64,000 bases of DNA from assembly GCF_011440305.1 (NCBI RefSeq), contig NZ_JAAOIW010000001.1, positions 744,001 through 808,000 of the forward strand, given 5' to 3'. Each line of letters opens with the position of its first letter. Position 1 is the stretch's first letter. Origin of the DNA: Paenibacillus agricola (GTDB taxonomy: Bacteria > Bacillota > Bacilli > Paenibacillales > NBRC-103111). Under the pieces are notes generated by a model, which worked only from the letters and a program-made list of their open reading frames with translations, ran no database searches and was not told where the DNA came from. Shown here piece after piece: positions 43,751 through 52,993 of the stretch. The position numbers were made by a program, and so were the translations under genes.

Positions 43751-45886
43751 TCAAATGGCGTTTATATAGATGCCCACATATTCTTCGATTTTTGGGATCT
43801 GGATAAACAGCTTGATGCCTCCATCTGGTGTAGGCTCGGTACGAAGCAATTGAATGCCGGGTTCGCCATGCAATACTTTGAATTCAGATGTCGCTTGTGC
43901 AGGCAGCTGGATTTCCAGCTCCAAATCTGTAATGGCGATCGTCTGAAGCACAGGGCGGCGGGGCGCCGCCGTCGTATTAACGGCATGAAGCACATAGCCG
44001 CCTTGAGCCGCACCGCTTTTGTTAAGGCTGAAATGTACGCTGAGCGGCGCATTCGAGCGGATCAAATATTGCCCATCCAGCATATAGTTAAACGCATTTT
44101 TCAATAGCTCACTGAAATCATTATGGCCATGCAGCCAGACGTTGCGGTCAACGCCATAAGGGAAAAAGACGGATTCACCTTCGCCAAATGCATGTAATAC
44201 CATCGTCGGATAATCGGTTTCATAGCTTCTAAGCCATGAACGCTCCGGCGGCTGCGGGAAAATTTGTGGAACGTAGGTAACGATTGACTGCGCCGCATCG
44301 GAGTTCGTGCGAACTAAATACTGGTCGCTCCAGCTTGCAAGCAGCTCCGTATCCTCAAAGCCCTGAGTTAATGGATGGCCATGTTCTTTGACATATTGGT
44401 AGCCAAATAAGGAATTGTCCTTCACACTGCCTGTAAAGCTGCACCCGAACACATCACTCAATGCAAAATCTGGACGGTGCGTGCCATCTGGCTTGCAAAA
44501 GGAAGTAAGGTTGGTCGCGATCAGCTTGCCGCCTGTGCTAACGTAGGTACGAATAATTTCGATCTCTGGATCGGATAAGCATGCCGCATTGGCCAACACA
44601 AGCACTTTGGCTGCGCGAAGGGTTTCTAGGCTGAGCTTATCGTCCGTTAACAAACGGTATTGAATATGCTGGTCGTTCAACACCTGCTCTAGACCCATCA
44701 AATGCGTCAGGTATGCATCCTTGCTCCGATTGGGATTGCCAAGGACTGCATTCGTTGCACGTGAATACAGAACATTCACTTCTGCAACGGTCGTTTGCTC
44801 GGTCAGCACTTCTTCATTTTGCTCCATATAGCCATATATATCGGAGCTTAGCTGCGCATTTCTGCGATCATAGGTTGCTCCTGGATGCTGGCCGTTGAAG
44901 ATGCAGTTCCAGAATGAACCGCCTGCGCTAATCGCTTCCCACATCCATAGCCTTGTTTCCTGCTTGGCAGAGGAAATGTAACGAAGGTCATTATTTGTGC
45001 CCAGGTGGCCGAACAGCATGACCGGCGTTTTATCCGGCGATAAGCTTTTGAGAAACTTGATTAACGTTGACGGCCCGTTCATTGGCTCGTGGTTAGCGGT
45101 GAATAAAGGGGTAACCAGGAAATCAAAGTGGTCCTTGATCGCGTATAAATCATGGCCATCCGACTTGAAACGGTCGTGGTACAAGCCGAAGATTTCAGCC
45201 GCATACGCCTTCTCGTCGCCATATTTCTTTACCACCGCACGGCAATCGCGAAGATGCTCCATGACGCAAGCAGCCTTCCAGTCGCGGTATTCGTCATATT
45301 GGCTATCCGTAAATTGGCCGCCACGCGGCAATTCATGGCCAGTCTCCTTGCGAAAACGGTCGGAGCAGCTTTTGCAATAGCAAATACCGCCTTGGCTATA
45401 CGAGTTTTCCCAAATGCCGTCGATGTCGTATTTTTCGAACAGCACATCGATAAAGCGGTAAGCATGCTCGTTGCGGTAGGTGCTTTGGTAGCAGGGCTGG
45501 AAAATCGCTGAATGGAGCGGATTATCCCGAACCTTGGGCTCACCCAGCTCATTTACAGCGAACCAATCCGGGCGCAGCTCGTAGATTTTTTTGTCAACAC
45601 CACGGAAATCGACACGGACAACAACCTTAATTCCTTTTTTATGTGCTGCTTCTACGAGGTCTTTAAGCAGGTCTTCCTTGGTCATAAATGGGTTGGGGTT
45701 GGCTGTTACCAGATTATGCTTGAAAAAATCGACAATCCCGCCACCATTAATAATGATGCAATTGGAATGGATTTGTTCCATATATTCAACGACTGAATGG
45801 GCGTCGTAATCAACAACATCCGGCTCGCGAAGCACCGTTTGCAAGATTCTAAGCTGTTTCTCATACCACTGTTTATTAATTATCAT
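43751..45886 (-). CDS. Putative glycoside hydrolase, GHL6 type with beta-galactosidase-trimerisation-like domain
   Basis: A 711-residue cytoplasmic protein. The first about 340 residues look like a TIM barrel of the hypothetical glycosidase GHL6 group (VRVDFRGVDKKIYELRPDWFA, GIWENSYSQGGICYC). Residues about 380-580 resemble the beta-galactosidase trimerisation domain (KVLVLANAACLSDPEIEIIR). A beta-rich tail follows. A cysteine pair CYCKSCSDRF suggests a metal site. It is the last gene of the operon from 51068. Substrate and catalytic residues are not established; GLYHDRF and GIWEN contain candidate acids. Confidence 0.7.
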   Translation of the reverse strand: MIINKQWYEKQLRILQTVLREPDVVDYDAHSVVEYMEQIHSNCIIINGGGIVDFFKHNLVTANPNPFMTKEDLLKDLVEAAHKKGIKVVVRVDFRGVDKKIYELRPDWFAVNELGEPKVRDNPLHSAIFQPCYQSTYRNEHAYRFIDVLFEKYDIDGIWENSYSQGGICYCKSCSDRFRKETGHELPRGGQFTDSQYDEYRDWKAACVMEHLRDCRAVVKKYGDEKAYAAEIFGLYHDRFKSDGHDLYAIKDHFDFLVTPLFTANHEPMNGPSTLIKFLKSLSPDKTPVMLFGHLGTNNDLRYISSAKQETRLWMWEAISAGGSFWNCIFNGQHPGATYDRRNAQLSSDIYGYMEQNEEVLTEQTTVAEVNVLYSRATNAVLGNPNRSKDAYLTHLMGLEQVLNDQHIQYRLLTDDKLSLETLRAAKVLVLANAACLSDPEIEIIRTYVSTGGKLIATNLTSFCKPDGTHRPDFALSDVFGCSFTGSVKDNSLFGYQYVKEHGHPLTQGFEDTELLASWSDQYLVRTNSDAAQSIVTYVPQIFPQPPERSWLRSYETDYPTMVLHAFGEGESVFFPYGVDRNVWLHGHNDFSELLKNAFNYMLDGQYLIRSNAPLSVHFSLNKSGAAQGGYVLHAVNTTAAPRRPVLQTIAITDLELEIQLPAQATSEFKVLHGEPGIQLLRTEPTPDGGIKLFIQIPKIEEYVGIYINAI

Positions 45887-45952
45887 GCTGTTATTCCTCC
45901 TGCTACATTAGTTTTGTACTATAAGGGCTGTACGGCTAGCCATCCCAGCTTG

Positions 45953-46822
45953 CTAAACATACCTCTCGTGGAGATCATCTAAACGGATACGCCCTGCTTG
46001 ATCGCTACAAAGCGCAAGATTTTTGGATACAATGTCTTTATCCCTCATGCCCATCAACGCCACATCCACATACGGATTGGAAAGCACAAACTGGATCAGT
46101 GCAGGCGTGTAATCGAATGTATTAGCTGGATTGACCATTTGAATCCAGCGCTGGAACGTTCCTGAGGTGGGGGTCCGCATCGTTACGATACCCATTCCCG
46201 CCTTTTCTGCCTCCAGCAGGCTGCCAAAGGGACGGCTCGGCTCATAGGGATGCTGAAATATAAAGTTATAGCAAATTTGCATCATATCAAACATGCCACT
46301 GCGAATAAAACGGAACACGGAATCATTATTATCCTCACTGCTAAAGCCAATATATTGCACCAGCCCCTCCTCTTTCAAACGAGCCATTTCCTCCGCCATT
46401 CCGCCAGCTTGCAGAATATCGTCAGCTTGCTCGCTTGTATAGGAATCACCATGGATTTGCAGCAGCTGGATTTGCTCTCTACGCAGCCGTTTCAGGCTTA
46501 GCTCAACCTGTTTCCTCAGCTCACCACGATTTTTGTAGTTCACTTTGGTTGCGATAAACAGCGGATAGGAGCCGCTTTCCACAACACCTTCCAAGGCGGC
46601 GCCTAAAATCTGCTCACTTTCCCCATTCCCATAGCCTGGCGCTGTATCATAATAATTAATGCCCCCCTGGAGAGCCGCTTCAATCGATTCAAAAATATGT
46701 TTGCGATCATCACTATCGGTTGGATCATAAGCATGCAAATAATTTTTCAACCCTGCTGCCGCTCCTCCATAACCAATTCTGCTGACTATGGCTCCTGTTT
46801 TACCTAATGTCGTATATTCCAT
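45953..46822 (-). CDS. Aldo/keto reductase
   Basis: A 289-residue oxidoreductase. The catalytic Asp59 and Tyr64 are in YYDTAPGYG, the Lys in FIATKVNY and the His in LLQIHGDSY. The ATG at 46822 overlaps the end of the amidohydrolase gene by 19 bases; GGAGGG lies inside that gene's end. It belongs to a catabolic operon with the amidohydrolase and the GHL6-type glycosidase. The role is probably reduction or oxidation of a sugar derivative. Confidence 0.85.
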   Translation of the reverse strand: MEYTTLGKTGAIVSRIGYGGAAAGLKNYLHAYDPTDSDDRKHIFESIEAALQGGINYYDTAPGYGNGESEQILGAALEGVVESGSYPLFIATKVNYKNRGELRKQVELSLKRLRREQIQLLQIHGDSYTSEQADDILQAGGMAEEMARLKEEGLVQYIGFSSEDNNDSVFRFIRSGMFDMMQICYNFIFQHPYEPSRPFGSLLEAEKAGMGIVTMRTPTSGTFQRWIQMVNPANTFDYTPALIQFVLSNPYVDVALMGMRDKDIVSKNLALCSDQAGRIRLDDLHERYV

Positions 46823-47838
46823 TTCCCCATGCTCCCTCCTATTTCCCCATGTCCGGAATCCATCTGCTCTATCCAAGGCTTAAGTATATATTCCAACATA
46901 CTTCGACCCTCTGCAAAATAGCTAGATTGTATATATCCCTCAAGAATGCGCCCATATAGCTCAACGGGAATTTCCAGACCTTTTGGGAAAAATGGAACCG
47001 TACGATTACGTTCAAACTGCTGTTCGACCCATTCAGGCAAAACCTGCTCCGTGCTTTGGGGTGCGGCTCCATCGAAGAACTGCTCGCTGGCATTGGCACC
47101 TGCAATTTGGCTCCACTCTCGGTCATCGCAGACCCCCAGCAATTCGCGGAACATGGCTACAGCAGCGTCCGCATTTTCATTACGCCAAAATAACACCGGG
47201 TATTCGCTGCCCCACATTAAACGATCGCTGCCGCATAGCTCTATCACGTACTCCATCCATGCTTTGTAAGCCGTGTGGGGATATAGCGATCCCACCATAC
47301 CCAAATTCCGTACCAAAATGCCATAAAATCGCTCATGCCTCATGAGCTGCTCTATGCTTCCTCCCGCCCGCTCGGGATCGTTACGTGAGAAGTCTGCGTA
47401 CATAAAATGCGGAGCCGCCAGCCTGGCATCCGGATATTGCGCCAGCCAGTCCAAATATTGCTTCGCCAGCTGCTGGCTGAGGCAGGAGCCGATTCCGTAG
47501 GCCCAGCGCCCGCGCTTCCCGATCAGGTCAAGGATTTCCGGCATATCGTTCGCTTCACGGGGTTCAAGTCGAATGCCGATCGCTCCGGCATCCAGCTGCA
47601 GCTTCACAGCTTCAACCCGCTGCTCCTTGGTTTCCCCGAATGGGATGCCCACACAACGCACACGATCCGGGAAGCTGCTGGCTGCCTCCATAATTATGGA
47701 GAAGTCCGGTACCCTCGGACCGAGCACGGCAACAGCTTGTTCAATCTGATGTTTATCCATATAACGTAGCAGCTGGTCGAGCGAGCCGAAACGCGGAAGC
47801 CCGAAATGGGCGTATGCGTCTGTAATTTTCGTTGGCAT
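46804..47838 (-). CDS. Amidohydrolase-family protein with altered metal site
   Basis: A 344-residue TIM-barrel protein of the amidohydrolase-2 group. The N-terminal motif reads DAYAHFG, where the family has D-x-H-x-H, so the first His is Tyr. The C-terminal motif is WGSEYPV rather than GSDYP. It may bind metal differently or not at all. GGAGG precedes the ATG. A C-terminal extension of about 85 residues follows the barrel. It sits between the MalG-like permease and the aldo/keto reductase. Confidence 0.75.
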   Translation of the reverse strand: MPTKITDAYAHFGLPRFGSLDQLLRYMDKHQIEQAVAVLGPRVPDFSIIMEAASSFPDRVRCVGIPFGETKEQRVEAVKLQLDAGAIGIRLEPREANDMPEILDLIGKRGRWAYGIGSCLSQQLAKQYLDWLAQYPDARLAAPHFMYADFSRNDPERAGGSIEQLMRHERFYGILVRNLGMVGSLYPHTAYKAWMEYVIELCGSDRLMWGSEYPVLFWRNENADAAVAMFRELLGVCDDREWSQIAGANASEQFFDGAAPQSTEQVLPEWVEQQFERNRTVPFFPKGLEIPVELYGRILEGYIQSSYFAEGRSMLEYILKPWIEQMDSGHGEIGGSMGKWNIRH

Positions 47839-47912
47839 GTAATCAACACCTCCGTTATTTCATGTTAACCTACACTTTTTACTCCTTTTTATCCATACTT
47901 TTCTATTTAAGT

Positions 47913-48785
47913 TTACCCTTTAACCGCACCCAACGTCATCCCACTAATTAATCGATCTTTAATGACCAAGTAAAAAGCAATCATCGGTACGATAGCAAAT
48001 ACGATTGCTGCCGACATCATGCCATAATTGATCCCGTTCTCATCCTTCGTAAAGGCCAAGGTTACAGATAGTGTACGATAAGCCTTGTTTGTAAGCATGA
48101 TTAAAGCCAGTAAATAGTCATTCCAGATCGCCACAAATGTTAAGATTAACACCGTTACAATCCCATTTTGGCTTAAAGGTACGGCAATCCGCGAAAATAA
48201 GGTCCAAGTCGTAGCTCCGTCGATAATCGCCGACTCATCAAGCTCATGCGGGATCGCCCGCATGAACATGACCATCAGGAACATCGCGATAGGCAGCTCA
48301 CCCACCACATACATCAGCACAATTGAATATTTGTAGCCAAGCAGATGCAAATCATTAAACAACGTATACACCATTGGCAGAATCGTAATTCCGGGGACAA
48401 AAATCGCCGCCGAGAAAAACATATACAGGTAACCACTAGCCTTAAAGCGAAACCTGGCAATAGCGAACGAAGCCGGAAGCACGACCGCCAAGAGTAGTAA
48501 TAAGCTTACTAATGTAATGCTGACAGAATTATAAAAAGCTTTCGGGATATTAGAAGCGGTTAGCACCTTCATATAGTTGCTGAAATCGAAGCTTTCGGGA
48601 ATAAAGCGGATGCTGGTCAAAATTTGGTCCGTATCGCGAAATGAATTGCTTAGGATCCACACCAACGGTACAAGTGTCAACAGAGCATGGGCAATGAGCA
48701 CTATGTACTTAGTTATTGTCATCAGTCTATCGGTTAAAGAGCGGCTGGTCTGCATGTTCTTAACCTTAGCAACTGCACCTTCCAT
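47913..48785 (-). CDS. Sugar ABC transporter permease, MalG type (CUT1)
   Basis: A 290-residue permease with six spans. The EAA loop is LDESAIIDGATTWTLFSRIAVP, and the C terminus RLISGMTLGAVKG is that of MalG-like CUT1 proteins. It differs from the YtcP group. GGAGGTG precedes the ATG. It follows the MalF-like gene by 65 bases and completes a binding protein, MalF, MalG set. Confidence 0.9.
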   Translation of the reverse strand: MEGAVAKVKNMQTSRSLTDRLMTITKYIVLIAHALLTLVPLVWILSNSFRDTDQILTSIRFIPESFDFSNYMKVLTASNIPKAFYNSVSITLVSLLLLLAVVLPASFAIARFRFKASGYLYMFFSAAIFVPGITILPMVYTLFNDLHLLGYKYSIVLMYVVGELPIAMFLMVMFMRAIPHELDESAIIDGATTWTLFSRIAVPLSQNGIVTVLILTFVAIWNDYLLALIMLTNKAYRTLSVTLAFTKDENGINYGMMSAAIVFAIVPMIAFYLVIKDRLISGMTLGAVKG

Positions 48786-48850
48786 CTCTGCACCTCCTCA
48801 CCTGCGCGGATTAACGCCATCTTCATGACGGTCGCATTTTGATACCTATT

Positions 48851-49720
48851 TCAGTCCTTAATCGTCGTTAATTTGCGGAATACCAGGGTAACAATCAAGG
48901 AGAATAGGAAGATCGTAAAAGCAATTGCGGTTCCATATCCATACTTTAACCCGACGAAGATCGTATCGTACATGTAGGTGGCTGGTACTTGAGTTGATGT
49001 TCCCGGGCCTCCCTTCGTCATGATGAACACGTAATCGAAGTTTTTCACAGCACCCGTGATCGCAAGAATCATACAGATTTGCAGGATGGGCCATATTAGC
49101 GGGATCGTTATGCGTGTGAAGAGCACCCAAGCATTGGCTCCATCAATTGTCGCGGATTCGTAAATTTCCTCCGAAATATTTTGCATGCCTGCCAGCAATA
49201 TTATGAAGAAATACCCGATTGTATGCCAGATTGGTGCAGCGATAACCGCATAAAAGGCCGTGTTTTTATCACCTAACCAGATCCGTGTCCAATCCCCCAG
49301 CCCCATTTGGCGCAGCACGGTATTCAATAAACCTGCGTCCAAATCATAAATTAGCGTAAACATTAACGCAATTGCAGCTGTAGAAATCACAACGGGCATG
49401 AAAAAGGCAGCCGAAAAAAACTTTGAGCCTTTGACCGGCCTACGCAGCATATTGGCTAATACTAGCCCTGAACCGACTTTTAGCAAAATAGCTAAGCCCG
49501 CCCATTGCAGTACCCTGCCGATTCCCGACAAAAACAGCTCATCCTGCATCAGCCATACATAATTTTGCATACCGACGAAAGTCGTTTTACCAAAGCCATT
49601 CCATTCAAACAAGCTATAATAGAAGGTTCTTGAGAACGGTATTATGAAAAAGGTAAAATAAAGCACAAGCGCGGGCAGCATATAATAAATAATCGCATTT
49701 CGATACCTGAGCTGTCCCAT
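48851..49720 (-). CDS. Sugar ABC transporter permease, MalF type (CUT1)
   Basis: A 289-residue permease with six spans and the EAA loop IYESATIDGANAWVLFTRITIP. AAGGAGG precedes the ATG by 10 bases. It follows its binding-protein gene by 16 bases. No ATPase is encoded in this operon, so a shared MsmX-like ATPase is likely. Confidence 0.9.
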   Translation of the reverse strand: MGQLRYRNAIIYYMLPALVLYFTFFIIPFSRTFYYSLFEWNGFGKTTFVGMQNYVWLMQDELFLSGIGRVLQWAGLAILLKVGSGLVLANMLRRPVKGSKFFSAAFFMPVVISTAAIALMFTLIYDLDAGLLNTVLRQMGLGDWTRIWLGDKNTAFYAVIAAPIWHTIGYFFIILLAGMQNISEEIYESATIDGANAWVLFTRITIPLIWPILQICMILAITGAVKNFDYVFIMTKGGPGTSTQVPATYMYDTIFVGLKYGYGTAIAFTIFLFSLIVTLVFRKLTTIKD

Positions 49721-49736
49721 CGAGCAGCATTCCTCC

Positions 49737-51068
49737 TTATTTCGCTTTTACATTAAATATTTTATCCATTTCCACGACGAATTTCTCTGGCGTGCCTTCG
49801 CCTCCTAGGTAAGAGCTAATCAAGGGCTCGAACTTCGCTCTTTGGTCAGGACTCATATAGGATGGCAGCCATTTGTTGCCCGGTGCTGATTGTGCATTCT
49901 TGAGGCCATCTGTAGCTAAACGTCCGTATTTGGCCGGGTCAATGTTCATTTCTAATTGTGGGACGGTTTGTTGGGCAACCTCTGCATAAATTTTCGCTTG
50001 TTCGCGAGAAGCAAAACGTTTAAGCAGCTCTTCCAGGTATGGACGTTTATCCTTGTCAAGCCAGGCTTTGGAGCCCATATAAAACAGCTGGGTCAAATCC
50101 TTTTCGAAATTTTGCGTTTTTTGGGCACCGCCCGGAATAAGCGGGAATTTCAATGCAACCAGCTTTTCCTGAATTTCCGGCTTTATGCTATTAATCGCTG
50201 AGGAATTGTCGATAAATAAGGCCGCTTTGCCTGTATTAAGATACTTCGCTACAGCCACATCGTTGGCGATCGCAATGGCATCCTCAGGTACATTGCCAAC
50301 AAGCAGCTCATGGACCATCTGCGCAGCCTTTAACGTTTCCGGTGTGCTGAATGGCTCCTTGCCCATAATCATGTCGCGCACTCGATCATTGCCCACCATA
50401 TTACTGAACACATAGTCAAAGGTACGAACCCCTTGGCTATCTCCCTTAACACTGATCCCAAATGGCAGCACGCCTTTGGCCTTCAACGCTTTGACTGCCG
50501 ATAGCCACTCATCCCAGGTTGCAGGAATTGGAACTCCGGCTTTATCAAATACTTCTTTATTGGCATAAATAGCTGTGTAAAACATCGTACCTGGGATACC
50601 ATAGGTTTTGTTGTCCAAGGTTGCTGTTTTCCAAGCGCTTTCATCGAATAAATCTTTAAAGAATGGATCCGTCTTCACCCAATCCGTCAAATCAGCTACC
50701 TTGCCTGCTCTGGCAATCTCATCAAGCCCAAAGCCGGGATCCAGACGCCAGTAGTTGAAAAAATCAGGGATTCTGTCGCTGACCGCATCCAATTTGATTT
50801 TGGTAATATGGTCATTGCCCGGGGATTCCTCCACTTCGATCGTGACATTCGGATAATCCTTCTTGAATTGTTCTAGAAGATCTCTAACGATCTTCGTCAT
50901 CGGGCTGGTTCCTACCCAGTTTGTGGCAAAACGTAAGGTAACTTTTTTGTTTTTATCAGGACCTGCTGGTGGTGTTGAGGCTGTTGAGGCATTATCGGCT
51001 GGGGAGCAACCGGCTGCAATTAATATAAACATAGTAATCAATAGGATATGGGCTACAGTTTTTTTCAA
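49737..51068 (-). CDS. Sugar-binding lipoprotein, solute-binding family 1
   Basis: A 443-residue lipoprotein with lipobox LIAAGC (Cys21). NVTIEVEESPGNDHITKIK, PATWDEWLSAVKALKAKG and GIPGTMFYTAIYANKEVF are standard for CUT1 binding proteins. The TTG start has GGAGG 8 bases before it. A terminator and a palindrome lie just upstream, so it is probably the first gene of a separate transcript running to 43751. Confidence 0.9.
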   Translation of the reverse strand: MKKTVAHILLITMFILIAAGCSPADNASTASTPPAGPDKNKKVTLRFATNWVGTSPMTKIVRDLLEQFKKDYPNVTIEVEESPGNDHITKIKLDAVSDRIPDFFNYWRLDPGFGLDEIARAGKVADLTDWVKTDPFFKDLFDESAWKTATLDNKTYGIPGTMFYTAIYANKEVFDKAGVPIPATWDEWLSAVKALKAKGVLPFGISVKGDSQGVRTFDYVFSNMVGNDRVRDMIMGKEPFSTPETLKAAQMVHELLVGNVPEDAIAIANDVAVAKYLNTGKAALFIDNSSAINSIKPEIQEKLVALKFPLIPGGAQKTQNFEKDLTQLFYMGSKAWLDKDKRPYLEELLKRFASREQAKIYAEVAQQTVPQLEMNIDPAKYGRLATDGLKNAQSAPGNKWLPSYMSPDQRAKFEPLISSYLGGEGTPEKFVVEMDKIFNVKAK

Positions 51069-51088
51069 TTTATAACCTCCATTATATG

Positions 51089-51102
51089 TAAATACGTATT
51101 TA
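51089..51102. promoter_or_regulatory. Palindrome, possible LacI-type operator
   Basis: TAAATACGTATTTA is a perfect 14-base palindrome with central CG, as in many LacI-family sites. It lies 21 bases before the binding-protein start at 51068. No LacI-family gene is in the window. Confidence 0.4.
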
Positions 51103-51110
51103 TCTTTGAG

Positions 51111-51147
51111 AAAAAAGGGTTAAGAGCGAATGGTACCGCCCTTAACC
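51111..51147 (-). terminator. Terminator after the YtcQ-like lipoprotein gene
   Basis: GGTTAAG and CTTAACC pair around 16 bases. On the minus strand six T follow after one or two C. It separates the two transport operons. Confidence 0.75.
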
Positions 51148-51167
51148 AACTTCATTGTTAACACCAA

Positions 51168-52874
51168 TTATTTCTTTTTGACGCTGGTGTACCATTCATT
51201 AACTTCACCAGTAATCGTGGAGCCGCCAGAGGATTCCCATGTTTTCACGAAATTGTCGAACTCTGTGAGTGGTGCTTCACCATAAATAATTTTTGCGAAA
51301 ATATCTTTTTCCTGCTGCTTCAGGTTATCCCATCTGGATTTCATCGTCTTGGTTGGAGGTGCTGTATATTTCTCACGATAAGAAATATCCTTCATCGACA
51401 GGTTAACCGTCGCCGCCTGTAATCTTACCTCATCGGCGATCAGGCTTGACCTGACTTCAAATTGATTCGTTGGGCCATTGCCTTTAGCCAAATTCACATA
51501 GGCTTCCATCTGTGAGGAAGGAATGCGTGCACCTTCCATCGTTAAGGTATACTTTTGCGGAATAACACGCCCGCCTGGAATTTTGGTCGTATCTGCCGTT
51601 GGTTTGCCATCAACAATTGCGTAATCATAGCCTTCAGCAAATTGGTATTTAAATTCGCTGTCTTTGCTTGGGAAGGCAAAATTCTCGAACAAATAGTTTT
51701 GATAAACGAAAAAGGCATCTGGATTTTTCATGTTTTTGTTAATCAATACAGCACCCGTGAAGTTCAAGTTACCTGTACGGCCTTGCTTGCCATCAGGTCC
51801 CTTCGGAACGGGATAGGCTTTAAACTTCGCTCCTGGAACGTTTTTCGCAAGATCGGCTAACGGGAATAAGGTCATCCAGTGCGGGCCTGCAATAATGCCG
51901 GCACGGCCTGAGGTGAACAGGGCAGCGGCTTTGGTTTCATCCTGAAGCGCAGCTTCTTTATGGATATAGCCTTTTTCAATATATTCCTTCAGCTTGCCGA
52001 GCGCCGGCTTTACTCCAGGCTGTACGGAGCCATAAGCTAAAGTGCCATCAGGCTTCTCCGTCCATATTTCTGCCATCGTGCCATGAGCACCAAACAACCA
52101 GCTCGCACTGCCTTGGCCTTGAATAAGTGAATCACGGAAAGCCATCGCGATCCCGTACGTATCTGCCTTGCCATTGCCATCAGGATCCTGGGTAACAAAG
52201 GCATCCATCACCTTTTCCAATTCATCCAGCGTTGTTGGTGCTTTCAGGTTCAGCTTTTGCAGCCAATCCTCGCGGAAATACATAACGGTATCATTGTTCC
52301 AGGAATATTCGGGGATCGGAATACCGTAGGCTCCATCCTTGCGCATGAACGGATACCACATGGTCGGATCTTCATTGACGGCCTTCTTGTAGGTTGGTGA
52401 GGCGTATTGCTCCCACATTTTCCCGACTTCCATAAACTTGCCGGAATCGATTAAATCATTTAATAACCCAACGTTTCCAAGCGCAACGATATCCGGCATT
52501 TCTTCATTCGCAGATAAAGCAAGACGAATTCTTGTCTCAAAGGCTTTATTCGCCTGTGGTGCTGTCCAGTTATATTTCAATTGAATCCCGAGACGATCCT
52601 TGGCCCATTTGGTATGGACATTGTTTTCCATCGTTTCACCGTTTTTGAAGGTTGTGCTTGAGCTGATTTGGGCAATCGTCGTAAGAGTAATTGGCGGATC
52701 ATATTTACCGTCTTTAAACGGTGCCGTGTATTGGATGCCTGTTGTTGGTGCCGTAGCATCAGCCGTTGGAACCTTGGGTGCTACTACCGGATCTGTACTG
52801 CAAGCGGTTACCGTAAGTAACGCAGAGGTGAGCAGCAATGGAACGAATGCCTTCTTTAACGACAGGTGAGTCAT
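51168..52874 (-). CDS. Sugar ABC transporter substrate-binding lipoprotein, YtcQ type
   Basis: A 568-residue lipoprotein with lipobox TVTAC (Cys25). YFREDWLQKLNLKAP and TQDPDGNGKADTYGIAMA are typical of large YtcQ/LplA binding proteins. The ATG at 52874 has GGGGG 7 bases before it; the open frame upstream (to 52955) has no homology. It follows the YtcP-like permease gene by 119 bases and ends at a terminator. It is the binding protein of the LplB/YtcP pair at 52994-54855. Confidence 0.88.
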   Translation of the reverse strand: MTHLSLKKAFVPLLLTSALLTVTACSTDPVVAPKVPTADATAPTTGIQYTAPFKDGKYDPPITLTTIAQISSSTTFKNGETMENNVHTKWAKDRLGIQLKYNWTAPQANKAFETRIRLALSANEEMPDIVALGNVGLLNDLIDSGKFMEVGKMWEQYASPTYKKAVNEDPTMWYPFMRKDGAYGIPIPEYSWNNDTVMYFREDWLQKLNLKAPTTLDELEKVMDAFVTQDPDGNGKADTYGIAMAFRDSLIQGQGSASWLFGAHGTMAEIWTEKPDGTLAYGSVQPGVKPALGKLKEYIEKGYIHKEAALQDETKAAALFTSGRAGIIAGPHWMTLFPLADLAKNVPGAKFKAYPVPKGPDGKQGRTGNLNFTGAVLINKNMKNPDAFFVYQNYLFENFAFPSKDSEFKYQFAEGYDYAIVDGKPTADTTKIPGGRVIPQKYTLTMEGARIPSSQMEAYVNLAKGNGPTNQFEVRSSLIADEVRLQAATVNLSMKDISYREKYTAPPTKTMKSRWDNLKQQEKDIFAKIIYGEAPLTEFDNFVKTWESSGGSTITGEVNEWYTSVKKK

Positions 52875-52993
52875 GAAAATCCCCCATTCATATGTTTTCA
52901 ACATGAGTATATCGGAAGGTATTGATGATAGATATATCAAATTATCTATATCCATATCATTCTATCCAGTATGCCTTCCTTGACAAAAGCAGC

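Noticed and set aside
51080-51086. TATAAT as -10 of the CUT1 operon
   Set aside because: It lies directly against the GGAGG ribosome site, so a transcript from it would leave almost no leader. It is probably a chance match.
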